DNA of 64,000 nt. It comes from Micromonospora sp. U21 (lineage in GTDB: Bacteria > Actinomycetota > Actinomycetes > Mycobacteriales > Micromonosporaceae). The stretch spans positions 1 to 64,000 of the forward strand of contig NZ_JAGPYK010000029.1 of assembly GCF_018070045.1 (NCBI RefSeq). The letters are read 5' to 3'. Positions 39,431 through 50,200 of the stretch are shown here, in pieces. The translations under genes were made by a program, and so were the position numbers. The notes below the pieces were generated by a model. It was not told the DNA's origin. It did not search any database and saw only the letters and a list, made by a program, of their open reading frames with translations. How positions within the stretch are numbered: the stretch's first letter is position 1; each line of letters begins with the position of its first letter.

Positions 39431-40816
39431 ATGTCCGTACCGCAATACCGAAAGGCTGCGGCGTTAGCGCTCGTGGCCGGCCTGGGGTTCAGCCTCACGG
39501 CATGCTCCACGAAGAGCGACGACAAGGACACGAACGCAGGCGGCAAGGTCACCATCACAGTCGACTGCCAGCCGGTCGGCGCTCAGAAAGAGCTGTTGAA
39601 GAACTGGAACGACGATGTCGCCGAGTTCCAGCGGCAGAACCCGGACATCGTCATCAAGAGCGTGAGCGTCGGCGAGCAGTGCAACAACCCGCCGGACTTC
39701 ACCGCCCGCCTCGCCGGTGGCACCGTGACCGACGTGTTCTACGGGTACATGACCGATCTCCAGCAGGTGCTCGACTCCGGCCAGGCGATGGACATCTCCC
39801 CGCATGTCAACAAGGACGCGATCCCGACCTGGGACAGCGTCGACCCGGCGCTCAAGGAGGCCTTCACCGACGGCGGCAAGCTCTACGCCGTCCCGGTGAA
39901 GAACTACTCGATGGGCCTGGTCTACAACAAGGTCCTGTTCCAGCAGGCCGGGCTCGACGTGAACAACCCGCCCAAGACCTGGGGCGAGGTCCGGGCCGCC
40001 GCCAAGAAGATCTCCGCGCTCGGCAACGGCATCGCCGGCTACTCGGAGTACAGCGCCGGCAACACCGGCGGTTGGCACTTCACCTCCCTGCTCTACTCGC
40101 AGGGCGGCCAGGTGCTGACCGCGGACGGTAAGAAGGCCGACTTCAACAACGCGATGGGCAAGCAGGTCCTGCAGAACCTCAAGGACATGCGGTACGGCGA
40201 CAACAGCATGGGCGCCCGGCAGCTGCTCCAGTGGGGCGACCTGCTGACCAACGCGGGTGCGGGCAAGGTCGGCATGTTCATCGGCGCGCCGGACGCCACC
40301 CAGGCGATCGTCAGCCAGTTCCAGGGCAAGTTCCAGGACTGGGCGATGAGCCCGCTGCCGGGCCAGGACGGCCTGGCGAAGGGCACGCTCGGTGGTGGCG
40401 AGGGCTACTTCTTCAAGAAGGACCTCACCCCCGAACAGGTCAAGGCCGGTCTGAAGTGGATCGCGTACCAGAAGCTGACGCCGGGCAAGGGTCAGTTCGA
40501 CTACGTCCGGGCCAAGCCGCAGAACTACCCGGTGGGTCTGCCCCAGCCGCTGCTCTTCGCGAACGGCAGCGAGGCGCAGAAGCAGGAACTCGAACTGCGT
40601 AAGGCGAACGCGAACGTCGACACCGCGAACTTCGCGATCTTCGAGGCGACCCCGGTCCCGATCAAGGGTGAGCCGCGCAACGCGCAGGCGGTCTACGCGG
40701 TGCTCGACGCCGCGATGTCCGGGGTGCTGACGAACCCGAACCCGAACTCGAACATCGACGCGCTGCTCAAGACGGCCGAGGAAAAGGTCAACCAGCTCCT
40801 GGCCGCCGAGAGCTGA
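39431..40816 (+). CDS. Sugar ABC transporter substrate-binding lipoprotein
   Basis: A 461-residue lipoprotein of the extracellular solute-binding family 1 (maltose/oligosaccharide type). The lipobox is LGFSLTAC with lipidated Cys25. VYNKVLFQQAGLDVNNPPKT is the diagnostic family 1 motif. ATG 39431 is chosen for the signal sequence; a longer frame upstream lacks one. It is first in an operon with two permeases, a GH13 enzyme and two secreted glucanases, so the ligand is probably an alpha-glucan oligosaccharide. Confidence 0.92.
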   Translation: MSVPQYRKAAALALVAGLGFSLTACSTKSDDKDTNAGGKVTITVDCQPVGAQKELLKNWNDDVAEFQRQNPDIVIKSVSVGEQCNNPPDFTARLAGGTVTDVFYGYMTDLQQVLDSGQAMDISPHVNKDAIPTWDSVDPALKEAFTDGGKLYAVPVKNYSMGLVYNKVLFQQAGLDVNNPPKTWGEVRAAAKKISALGNGIAGYSEYSAGNTGGWHFTSLLYSQGGQVLTADGKKADFNNAMGKQVLQNLKDMRYGDNSMGARQLLQWGDLLTNAGAGKVGMFIGAPDATQAIVSQFQGKFQDWAMSPLPGQDGLAKGTLGGGEGYFFKKDLTPEQVKAGLKWIAYQKLTPGKGQFDYVRAKPQNYPVGLPQPLLFANGSEAQKQELELRKANANVDTANFAIFEATPVPIKGEPRNAQAVYAVLDAAMSGVLTNPNPNSNIDALLKTAEEKVNQLLAAES

Positions 40817-40903
40817 TCCGGTCAGGTGGGGGCCGGTACGCCGAGCCGGCCCCCACCCCGTCCGCGCCGCCCCGTCCGGTCACTGACTCACCCAGGAGTT
40901 GCC

Positions 40904-41857
40904 TTGGCGATCACCACCGTCCCGGGTACCACCAGAAAGCCGGGACGTCCCACGCCGCCCCACACGGGGCCGCAACGTACGAGCCTCGGCCGCAAGGTAC
41001 GGGACAACCTCACCGGTCACGCGTTCCTGATCGGGGCGGTGCTCTGCTTCGTCGTCTTCTCCTGGTACCCGATGATCCGCGGCATCGTGATGAGCTTCCA
41101 GCGGACGCGGCGCGGCGAGACCACCTGGGTGGGCTGGGACAACTACTCCCGCATCATCTCCGACCCCAGCTTCTGGCCCGCCTGGCAGAACACGCTCTAC
41201 TTCACGGTGCTCGCGCTCGTCCTCGGGTACGCGGTGCCGTTCTTCGTGGCGATCCTGCTCAACGAGTTCCGCCACGCCAAGGGGTACCTGCGGATCCTGG
41301 TGTACCTGCCGGTGATGCTGCCGCCGGCCTCGGCGCTGTACCTCTTCAAGTTCTACGCGTACGACCCCAGCGAGGCGGGTCTCTTCAACGCGATCCTCAA
41401 GGCGCTGCACCTGCCCACGTCGCAGTGGATGCAGTCTGCCGAGATGACGATGCCGGCGATGGTGATCGCGTCGACCTGGATGAACATGGGCGGCGCCGTG
41501 CTGATCTACCTGGCGTCGCTGCAGAACATCCCGGGCGAACTCTACGAAGCCGCCGAGCTCGACGGCGCCGGGATCTGGAAGCGGATCCGCCACGTGACCA
41601 TCCCGCAGACCCGGCTGATCCTCGCGCTCCTGGCGATGATCCAGATCGTCGCCACGATGCAGCTCTTCATCGAGCCACTGATCCTCGCCAACGGCGCGGG
41701 CGCGGAGGACTCCGCGACCTCCGTGGCATACCTCATCTACCAGCACGGCTTCTTCCAGAACGACCTCAACGGCGCCGCAGCGCTCGGCGTGATCATGCTC
41801 GTGGTGCTGGCCGGCTTCTCCGCCGCCTACCTGCGGCTGAGCGCGAAACAGGACTAG
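40904..41857 (+). CDS. Sugar ABC transporter permease (MalF type)
   Basis: A 317-residue inner-membrane permease with six transmembrane segments after a ~45-residue basic N-terminus. The cytoplasmic EAA loop is YEAAELDGAGIWKRIRHVTI. The start is the rare TTG at 40904, supported by CAGGAG with 5-base spacing; no better ATG/GTG has a ribosome site. It works with the next permease. No ATPase is encoded here, as in other actinobacterial loci that share the unlinked MsiK. Confidence 0.9.
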   Translation: MAITTVPGTTRKPGRPTPPHTGPQRTSLGRKVRDNLTGHAFLIGAVLCFVVFSWYPMIRGIVMSFQRTRRGETTWVGWDNYSRIISDPSFWPAWQNTLYFTVLALVLGYAVPFFVAILLNEFRHAKGYLRILVYLPVMLPPASALYLFKFYAYDPSEAGLFNAILKALHLPTSQWMQSAEMTMPAMVIASTWMNMGGAVLIYLASLQNIPGELYEAAELDGAGIWKRIRHVTIPQTRLILALLAMIQIVATMQLFIEPLILANGAGAEDSATSVAYLIYQHGFFQNDLNGAAALGVIMLVVLAGFSAAYLRLSAKQD

Positions 41858-41869
41858 GACGGGCGGGAC

Positions 41870-42757
41870 ATGGCACAGGACTCCGGCACCCGGACCCTCA
41901 TCTCTCACGCGCAGCTCCGCCGTGGGCGGGGCAGGTTCATCTACTGGGCTCTGCTCACCGTCGTCGTCGTGGGCTTCACACTCGTCTTCCTCGGGCCGCT
42001 CTACTGGATGGTCACCGGCGCGCTCAAGTCCGGTCAGGAAATCGCGCAGACGCCGCCGTCGCTGTTCCCGAAGGACCCGCAGCCGCAGAACTACGTCGAC
42101 GCGTGGAACAACCTGGACCTCGCCAAGCTGCTGTTCAACACGTTCTACTACGCGGCCGGCGCGGTGGTGTTCCAGCTCGTCCTCGACACCGCCGCCGCGT
42201 ACTCCCTGTCCAAGCTGCGGCCGATGTTCGGCAACGTGATCCTCGCGCTGATGCTGGCAACGCTGATGATTCCGGCGATGGTGCTCATCGTCCCGCAGTA
42301 CGTGACCGTGATCGACCTGCCGATCGTGCACATCAACCTGCTCGACTCGCCGTTCGCGATCTGGCTGCCCCTGGTCGCGAACGCGTTCAACATCTTCCTG
42401 CTGAAGCGGTTCTTCGACTCGATTCCCGAGGAGCTGATGTCGGCGGCCCTGGTGGACGGGGCGACGCCGCTGCGCACGCTGTGGTCGATCATCCTGCCGA
42501 TGTCGCGCCCCATCCTCGGCGTAGTGTCGATCTTCGCCGTGACGGCGGTCTGGAAGGACTTCCTCTGGCCGAAGCTGGTCATGCCGTCGCCCGAGACCCG
42601 GACCGTCAGCGTCGGCATCTACGCCTTCGCGGGTGGCACGCCCATGAACGTGGTCATCGCCGCGTCGGTCATCGCCGCGATCCCGACCGTCATCGTCTTC
42701 CTGATCTTCCAACGGAACATCATGTCCGGACTGACCACAGGCAGCCTCAAGGGATAG
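41870..42757 (+). CDS. Sugar ABC transporter permease (MalG type)
   Basis: A 295-residue permease with six membrane segments. Its EAA loop is MSAALVDGATPLRTLWSIIL. It follows the first permease after 12 bases and is followed by the GH13 gene after 99 bases. Confidence 0.92.
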   Translation: MAQDSGTRTLISHAQLRRGRGRFIYWALLTVVVVGFTLVFLGPLYWMVTGALKSGQEIAQTPPSLFPKDPQPQNYVDAWNNLDLAKLLFNTFYYAAGAVVFQLVLDTAAAYSLSKLRPMFGNVILALMLATLMIPAMVLIVPQYVTVIDLPIVHINLLDSPFAIWLPLVANAFNIFLLKRFFDSIPEELMSAALVDGATPLRTLWSIILPMSRPILGVVSIFAVTAVWKDFLWPKLVMPSPETRTVSVGIYAFAGGTPMNVVIAASVIAAIPTVIVFLIFQRNIMSGLTTGSLKG

Positions 42758-42856
42758 CCGCCAGCGCAACCTCCCGTGGCGAACAACGACCGTTCGCCCG
42801 ACACACATTCAGGTCCGGCGAACCCGCCGACGTACTGACCCAGAAAGCAGGTGCTC

Positions 42857-44524
42857 GTGTCCACAGCAGACAGCAGTCCGTGGTGGCGGGGAGCGGTGAT
42901 CTACCAGGTGTATCCGCGTAGCTTCGCCGACGGCAACGGCGACGGCATCGGCGACATCGCGGGCATCCGGTCCCGGCTGAATCACCTGTCCGCGCTCGGC
43001 ATCGACGCGATCTGGTTCAGTCCCTGGTACCCCTCCCCGATGGCCGACGCCGGCTACGACGTGTCCGACTACCGCGACATCGACCCGGTCTTCGGCACCC
43101 TCGCCGAGGCGGAGGCGCTGATCTCGGAGGCACACGCGCTCGGCATCCGGACCATCGTCGACGTGGTGCCCAACCACTGCTCCGACGCGCACCCGTGGTT
43201 CCAGGCCGCGCTCGCCGGCGGGCCCGGCGCGCCCGAGCGGGACCTGTTCTGGTTCCGCCCCGGCCGGGGCCCGAACGGCGACCAGCGGCCCACCGACTGG
43301 GTCGGCGAGTTCGGCGGCGAAACCTGGACCCGGACCACCAACCCGGACGGCACCCCCGGCGACTGGTACCTGCACCTGTTCGCCCCGCAGCAGCCGGACT
43401 TCAACTGGGACCACCCCCGCGTGCGGGCGGAATTCGAGGACATCCTGCGGTTCTGGTTCGACCGCGGCGTGGACGGCATCCGGATCGACTCCGCCGGGCT
43501 GCTGGTCAAGGACGGGACGCTGCCCGAGGTCCGCCCCGACGAGCCGCACCCGTTCCACGACCTCGACGGGGTGCACGACATCTACCGGGGCTGGCGGTGG
43601 GTCGCCGACGAGTACCCCGGCGAGCGGGCCCTGATCGGTGAGGTGTGGCTGCCGGACCGGCAGCGGTTCGCCAACTACCTGCGCCCGGACGAGCTGCACG
43701 CCGCGTTCAACTTCGACTTCCTCGGCTGCGCGTGGGACGCCTCGGCCCTGCGCGAGAGCATCGACGGGACGCTGAGCGCCCACGCGCCGGTCGGTGCGCC
43801 GGCCACCTGGGTGCTCTCCAACCACGACGTCACCCGGCACGTCACCCGCTACGGGCGGGCGGACACCAGGTTCAGCTTCGCCGCCAAGCGCGAGGGGACC
43901 CCCACCGACCTGGAGCTGGGCACCCGCCGGGCCCGGGCCGCCGCCCTGCTCTCGCTGTCGCTGCCCGGCGCCGCCTACGTCTACCAGGGCGAGGAGCTGG
44001 GCCTCTACGAGGTCGAGGACATCCCGTACGCGCTGCGCCAGGACCCGATGTGGGAACGTTCCGGCCGGATCGACCCCGGTCGGGACGGTTGCCGCGTGCC
44101 GCTGCCCTGGGCCGGCGACGAGCCGCCGTTCGAGTTCAGCCCCGACGGCGCCCCAGCGCCCTGGCTGCCCCAGCCGGCCGACTGGAAGGACCGGACCGCC
44201 CGGGCGCAGACCGGCGACGCCGCCTCGATGCTGGAGCTGTACCGGGCGGCGATCCAGATCCGGCGGGCCGACCCGGCGCTCGGCGACGGGGAGATGAGCT
44301 GGCTGCCCGCCCCCGACGGCGTGCTCGCCTTCAGCCGCGGCGGTGGTTTCCGCTGCCTGGTCAACCTCGCCGACGCACCGGTGCCGCTGCCCGCCGACGG
44401 AGACCTGCTGCTGGCCAGCGGGCCGCTCGACGACGGGCTGCTGCCGTCGGACACCGCCGTCTGGCTGCGTACCGCCGAACCGGCGAACGAGCCGCGCGCG
44501 GCGGACGGACCCGGCCTGACCTGA
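42857..44524 (+). CDS. GH13 alpha-glucosidase (oligosaccharide type)
   Basis: A 555-residue cytoplasmic alpha-glucosidase. WWRGAVIYQVYPRSFADGNG starts the TIM barrel. The catalytic nucleophile is Asp211 (GVDGIRIDSAG), the acid/base Glu262 (IGEVWLPD) and the third Asp324 (LSNHDVTRH). GTG 42857 is preferred to GTG 42851 because AGCAGG overlaps the latter. No signal peptide. It probably cleaves imported alpha-linked di- and oligosaccharides, including those released by the two secreted enzymes downstream. Confidence 0.92.
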   Translation: MSTADSSPWWRGAVIYQVYPRSFADGNGDGIGDIAGIRSRLNHLSALGIDAIWFSPWYPSPMADAGYDVSDYRDIDPVFGTLAEAEALISEAHALGIRTIVDVVPNHCSDAHPWFQAALAGGPGAPERDLFWFRPGRGPNGDQRPTDWVGEFGGETWTRTTNPDGTPGDWYLHLFAPQQPDFNWDHPRVRAEFEDILRFWFDRGVDGIRIDSAGLLVKDGTLPEVRPDEPHPFHDLDGVHDIYRGWRWVADEYPGERALIGEVWLPDRQRFANYLRPDELHAAFNFDFLGCAWDASALRESIDGTLSAHAPVGAPATWVLSNHDVTRHVTRYGRADTRFSFAAKREGTPTDLELGTRRARAAALLSLSLPGAAYVYQGEELGLYEVEDIPYALRQDPMWERSGRIDPGRDGCRVPLPWAGDEPPFEFSPDGAPAPWLPQPADWKDRTARAQTGDAASMLELYRAAIQIRRADPALGDGEMSWLPAPDGVLAFSRGGGFRCLVNLADAPVPLPADGDLLLASGPLDDGLLPSDTAVWLRTAEPANEPRAADGPGLT

Positions 44525-44681
44525 TCGCGGTGGGGCCGCCGGCCCGTCCCGGCCGCCGGCACCACACCACCCGTCCCGGCCCCGCGCCGGCCGCCAGAAG
44601 GAAGGAGGAACCAGGGGGAGACGCCACGCCGCACGGACACGGGGGGATCTGGCCTGCCTGACGAAAGGGAGAGCGCAGCTC

Positions 44682-47054
44682 ATGGCCAACCACACCACCG
44701 GCACCCCGCACCACCTCCGACACCCGACCCGGGCAGGGTTGGCCGCTATCGCAGCCACCCTGCTCGCCGCGACATCGGTGACGGCCCTCGCGGTCACCGG
44801 CACCGCGACCCCGGCCTCGGCAGCCGGGCTGTCCCCCTTCGACATCCCCGGCCGGGGCGCCACCGTCCCGTTCGTGGAGCAGGAGGCCGAGAAGGCCGCC
44901 CACAACGGCACGAAGATCGGCCCGGACCGGCGTTACGGCACGCTGCCGTCCGAGGCGTCCGGCCGGGAGGCGGTCACCCTCGACTCCGTCGGCGAGTACG
45001 TCGAGTTCACCCTCACCGCCCCGGCCAACGCGGTCACCTTCCGGCACAGCCTGCCGGACAGCCCGACCGGCACCGGCCGGGACGCCGCCATCGACCTGCG
45101 GGCCAACGGGAGCCTGCTGAAGTCCGTCCCGGTGACCTCGCGGTACGGCTGGTACTACGGCGGCTACCCGTTCAACAACAACCCGGGCGACACCAACCCG
45201 CACCACTTCTACGACGAGACCCGGGCGATGTTCGGCAGCACCTACCCGGCCGGCACCAGGATCCGGTTGCAGGTCTCCTCGACCGCCCAGTCGCCCACCT
45301 TCACCATCGACCTGGCCGACTTCGAGCTGGTCGGCGCACCGATCGGCAAGCCCGCCGGTGCGCTCGACGTGGTCACCGACTTCGGCGCCGACCCGAGCGG
45401 CGCCACCGACTCGACCGCGAGGTTCCAGGCGGCGGTCGACGCCGGAAAGGCCCAGGGCCGGACGGTCTGGATCCCGACCGGCACCTTCACCCTCTGGGAC
45501 CACGTTGTGGTCGACGGGGTGACCCTGCGCGGGGCCGGCCCGTGGTATTCGGTGCTCGGCGGCCGGCACCCCACCGACCGCAAGCGGGCCGCCGGCATCT
45601 ACGGCAAGTACGTCTCCGGCGGCGGCTACTCCGGTGGGGTCCGCCCGCACGAGGCCGGTGGGCCGAGCCGCAACGTCACGCTGCGGGACTTCGCCATCAT
45701 CGGCGACATCCGCGAACGGGTGGACGACGACCAGGTCAACGCGCTCGGCGGGGCGATGACCAACTCCGTGGTGGACAACCTCTGGCTGGAGAACACCAAG
45801 GTCGGAGCCTGGATGGACGGCCCGATGGACAACTTCACCATCCGCAACAGCCGGATCCTGGACCAGACGGCCGACGGGGTGAACTTCCACACCGGGGTGA
45901 CCAACTCGACGGTGACCAACACCTTCGTCCGCAACACCGGCGACGACGCGCTGGCGATGTGGGCGCAGAGCGTGCCGAACGTCAACAACTCCTTCACGCA
46001 CAACACCATCGGCGTGACCCTGCTGGCGAACCACCTGGTCAGCTACGGCGGTCGGGACATCAAGATCACCGACAACGTGACGGCCGACTCGCTGACCAAC
46101 GGTGGCGGCATCCACGTCGCCAACCGCTACCCCGGCGTGCAGGGCGCCACCGGGGTCCAGGGCACCTGGACGATCGCCCGCAACACGTTGATCCGCAACG
46201 GTAACTCGGACTACAACTGGAACTTCGGCGTCGGGGCGATCTGGTTCTCCGCGCTCAACGAGGCGTTCCAGCAGCCCACCATCAACATCACGGACACCGA
46301 CATCCTGGACAGCTCGTACGCGGCGCTGCACTGGATCGAGGGCCAGACCAACGGGATCAGCCTCAACAACGTGCGGATCGACGGCGCCGGCACGTACGCC
46401 CTCCAGGTGCAGGCGCCCAGCCAGGTGTCGCTCACCAACGTACGGGCCACCAACATCGCGCAGAGCAACCCGATCCACAACTGCGTGGGCGGCGGCTTCC
46501 AGATCACCCAGGGCGCCGGCAACTCCGGCTGGTACACCCCGACCCCGTACTGCGGCCCGTGGCCCGACCCGCAGTGGGGCGGTGGACCGACCACCCCACC
46601 GACCACCCCGCCACCCACCACCCCGCCACCCGCTGGCGGGAACCTGGCGCTGAACCGGCCGGCGACCGCCACCAGCACGAACCAGAGCTACACCGCGCCC
46701 AACGCGGTGGACGGCAACGCGGGCACCTACTGGGAGAGCGCCAACAATGCCTTCCCGCAGTCGGTGACGGTGGACCTCGGAACGGCCCGGTCAGTGTCCC
46801 GGGTCGTGCTGAAGCTGCCACCGTCGTCGGCCTGGCAGACCCGCACCCAGACGCTGTCGGTGCTCGGCTCCACCAACGGCGCCTCCTGGACCACGGTGAA
46901 GCCGTCCGCCGGCTACACCTTCAATCCGGGCAGCGGTAACACGGTCACCGTGACGTTCGCGGCGACCAGCCAGCGGTACCTGCGGCTGACCGTCACCGGC
47001 AACAGCGGCTGGCCCGCCGGTCAGCTCAGCGAGTTCGAGGTCTACTCCAGCTAG
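44682..47054 (+). CDS. Secreted beta-helix glucanase (GH87-like) with C-terminal discoidin domain
   Basis: 790 residues. Signal peptide to ~48 (TPASAAG). Residues 66-215 form a CBM-like region (VEQEAEKAAHNGTKIGPDRR, EASGREAVTLDSVGEYVEFT) typical of mycodextranase/alpha-1,3-glucanase GH87. Residues 220-620 are a right-handed beta-helix (VVTDFGADPSGATDSTARFQ; DNFTIRNSRI; NTGDDALAMW with Asp421-Asp422 as candidate catalytic pair). A Thr/Pro linker leads to an F5/8-type-C domain at ~653-790. The role is probably hydrolysis of alpha-1,3-linked glucan of fungal walls or mutan. ATG 44682 has AAAGGGAGAG. The GH87 assignment rests on sequence memory. Confidence 0.8.
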   Translation: MANHTTGTPHHLRHPTRAGLAAIAATLLAATSVTALAVTGTATPASAAGLSPFDIPGRGATVPFVEQEAEKAAHNGTKIGPDRRYGTLPSEASGREAVTLDSVGEYVEFTLTAPANAVTFRHSLPDSPTGTGRDAAIDLRANGSLLKSVPVTSRYGWYYGGYPFNNNPGDTNPHHFYDETRAMFGSTYPAGTRIRLQVSSTAQSPTFTIDLADFELVGAPIGKPAGALDVVTDFGADPSGATDSTARFQAAVDAGKAQGRTVWIPTGTFTLWDHVVVDGVTLRGAGPWYSVLGGRHPTDRKRAAGIYGKYVSGGGYSGGVRPHEAGGPSRNVTLRDFAIIGDIRERVDDDQVNALGGAMTNSVVDNLWLENTKVGAWMDGPMDNFTIRNSRILDQTADGVNFHTGVTNSTVTNTFVRNTGDDALAMWAQSVPNVNNSFTHNTIGVTLLANHLVSYGGRDIKITDNVTADSLTNGGGIHVANRYPGVQGATGVQGTWTIARNTLIRNGNSDYNWNFGVGAIWFSALNEAFQQPTINITDTDILDSSYAALHWIEGQTNGISLNNVRIDGAGTYALQVQAPSQVSLTNVRATNIAQSNPIHNCVGGGFQITQGAGNSGWYTPTPYCGPWPDPQWGGGPTTPPTTPPPTTPPPAGGNLALNRPATATSTNQSYTAPNAVDGNAGTYWESANNAFPQSVTVDLGTARSVSRVVLKLPPSSAWQTRTQTLSVLGSTNGASWTTVKPSAGYTFNPGSGNTVTVTFAATSQRYLRLTVTGNSGWPAGQLSEFEVYSS
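46803..46880 (+). repeat. Discoidin-domain DNA repeat, copy A
   Basis: A 78-base stretch encoding LKLPPSSAWQTRTQTLSVLG and flanking residues. It matches 47621-47698 with only two mismatches, far more similar than the rest of the two domains. Confidence 0.85.
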
Positions 47055-47060
47055 GCCTGC

Positions 47061-47087
47061 GGCCCCCGCCCAGCCGGGGCGGGGGCC
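47061..47087 (+). terminator. Hairpin after the first glucanase gene
   Basis: GGCCCCCGCC/GGCGGGGGCC, 10-base stem and 7-base loop, six bases after the stop. It would reduce read-through into the second glucanase gene. Confidence 0.65.
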
Positions 47088-47245
47088 ACCCGGCCGGACG
47101 GCCCGGCGCAGCGCAGCCCCGGGCCGGCCTGATTCCCGTCCCCCACCGCACCGTCCCCAACCTGTCGCGGCACGACGGGCGTACCCCTGCACCCGTCGTC
47201 GCGCACCGCACCCGCACCCACCCCCGAAAGAGGTGTAGCGACCCC

Positions 47246-50200
47246 ATGTCCAGAAACCTCACCAGACGAGGCACGCCGCCGACCGGCGCGCCCAGCTCCG
47301 TCCCCCGCACCACCCGCACCGGCCACCGACGGCTGCTCGCCGGCGTGCTCGCCGGCGTGCTCGCCGGGATGCTCCTCGCCACCGCCCCGGTCGTCACCCC
47401 CGCGGTCAGCGCGGCACCGGTGGCCGACCCGTCCGCGGCCGCCGCGCGGGTGGCCATGCTCGCCGGACTCTCCGCCACCATGACCGCCAGCAGCTACAAC
47501 CAGAACTACGTGGCGGGCAACGCCAACGACGGCAACGCGGACACCTACTGGGAGAGCAACAACAACGCGTTCCCGCAGTGGATCCAGGCCGACCTCGGCG
47601 CCACGGTCAGCGTGGACCGGGTCGTGCTCAAGCTGCCACCCTCGTCGGCCTGGCAGACCCGCACCCAGACGCTGTCGGTGCTCGGCTCCACCAACGGCTC
47701 CTCGTTCACCACCCTGAAGGCATCCGGCGGCTACACCTTCAACCCGGCCACCGGAAACACCGCGACTGTCACCTTCACCGCGGCCAGCACCCGCTACGTG
47801 CGGGTGCAGGTCACCGGCAACACCGGCTGGCCGGCCGCCCAGTTCTCCGAGGTCGAGGTCTACGGCGCCGTCGGCAGCCCCGACACGCAGGCCCCCAGCG
47901 TCCCCGGGAACCTGGCGTACACCCAACCCGCCAGCGGGCAGATCCGGCTCACCTGGTCCGCGTCCACCGACAACGTCGGGGTGACCGGGTACGACGTCTA
48001 CGCCAACGGCGCACTGCGCGGCAGCGTCAACGGCTCGACCCTGACGTACACGGACAGCCAGCCGACCAGCGCCACCGTCTCCTACTACGTCCGGGCCAGG
48101 GACGCCGCCGGCAACCAGTCGGCGAACAGCAACACCGTCACCCGGACCGGCACCGGCAACCCGCCGGTCGGCACCAACCTGGCGGTCGGCAAGCCGATCA
48201 CCGCCTCCGGGTACGTGCACACGTTCGTGGCCACCAACGCCAACGACAACAACGTGGCCACCTACTGGGAGGGCAACGGCAACCCGAGCACGCTGACCGT
48301 GCAGCTCGGCGCGAACGCCAGCCTCAGCCAGATCGTGCTGAAGCTGAACCCGGACCCGGCCTGGGGTGCGCGTACCCAGAACATCACCGTGCTCGGCCGC
48401 GACCAGGGCTCGTCGACCTTCACCACGCTGGTCGGTGCGGCGAACTACAGCTTCAACCCGGCCAGCGGCAACACGGTGACCATCCCGGTCTCCGGCGCGG
48501 CGGCCGACGTACGGCTGTCGATCGCCTCGAACACCGGTGCCCCGGCCGGCCAGGTGGCCGAGTTCCAGGTCATCGGCACCCCTGCACCGAACCCGGACCT
48601 GACCGTGACCGGCATGTCGTTCACCCCGTCCGCGCCGGTGGAGACGAGCACCATCACGCTCTCCGCGACCGTGCGTAACGCCGGCTCCGCGGCCTCCGGC
48701 GCCACCAACGTCAACTTCTACCTGGGCGCCACCCGGGTCGGCACCGCGTCGGTCGGCGGCCTCGCGGCCGGCGCCTCGACCACGGTCACCGCCAACATCG
48801 GCACGCGTGACGCGGGCAGCTACCCGCTCAGCGCGAAGGTCGACGAGAACAACACCGTCGTCGAGCAGGACGACACCAACAACAGCTACACCAACCCCAG
48901 TCCGCTGGTGGTCAGCCCGGTCGCCACCTCCGACCTGGTCGCCTCCGCGGTCGCCTGGTCGCCCGGCAACCCGGCGGCCGGCAACACGGTCACCTTCTCG
49001 GTGTCGGTACGCAACGCCGGCAGTGTGGCGTCCGCGTCCGGCGCGCACGGCATCACGCTCACCGTGCTCAACGACGCCGGCACCGCCGTCCGCACCCTGA
49101 CCGGTTCGTACTCCGGGGTGATCAACGCGGGGGCCACCGTCGGCCCGGTCAACCTGGGCACCTGGACCGCCGCGAACGGCAGGTACACCGTCCGGGTGGT
49201 GCTCGCCGCCGACGCCAACGAACTGCCGGTCAAGCAGGCCAACAACACCAGCGACCGCCCGCTCTTCGTCGGTCGTGGCGCCAACATGCCGTACGACATG
49301 TACGAGGCCGAGGACGGCGTGGTCGGTGGCGGCGCCGCCGTCGTCGGCCCGAACCGGAACGTCGGCGACCTGGCGGGTGAGGCGTCCGGGCGGCGGGCGG
49401 TGACGCTCAACTCGACCGGCAGCTACGTCGAGTTCACCACCCGTGCCAGCACCAACACGCTGGTCACCCGCTTCTCCATCCCGGACGCGCCGGGCGGCGG
49501 CGGGATCAACTCGACGCTGAACGTCTACGTCAACGGCACGTTCCACAAGGCCATCGACCTGACGTCCCGGTACGCCTGGCTCTACGGCAACGAGGCCAGC
49601 CCGGGCAACTCGCCGGGCGCGGGCGGACCGCGGCACATCTACGACGAGGCCAACGTCATGCTCAACTCCACCGTGCCGGCCGGCAGCAGGATCCGCCTCC
49701 AGAAGGACCCCGCCAACACCACCACGTACGCCATCGACTTCATCAACACCGAGCAGGTGGCGCCGATCGCCAACCCGGACCCGGCGCGCTACACCACGCC
49801 GACCGGCTTCACCCACCAGGACGTGCAGAACGCCCTGGACCGGGTGCGGATGGACACCACGGGCAACCTCATCGGGGTCTACCTGCCCGCCGGCAACTAC
49901 TCCACCTCGTCGAAGTTCCAGGTGTACGGCAAGGCGGTCAAGGTGAGCGGCGCCGGGCCCTGGTACACCCGGTTCAACGCCCCGTCCGGCCAGGACAACA
50001 CCGACATCGGCTTCCGGGCCGAGAACTCGGCGGCCGGATCGTCCTTCGCGAACTTCGCCTACTTCGGCAACTACACCTCGCGGATCGACGGGCCGGGCAA
50101 GGTGTTCGACTTCTCCAACGTGTCGAACATCGTGATCGACAACATCTGGAACGAGCACATGGTGTGCCTGTACTGGGGTGCGAACACCGACTACATGACG

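Noticed and set aside
40880..44911. Two long minus-strand frames opposite the permeases, GH13 and first glucanase
   Set aside because: Antisense shadows crossing several real genes.
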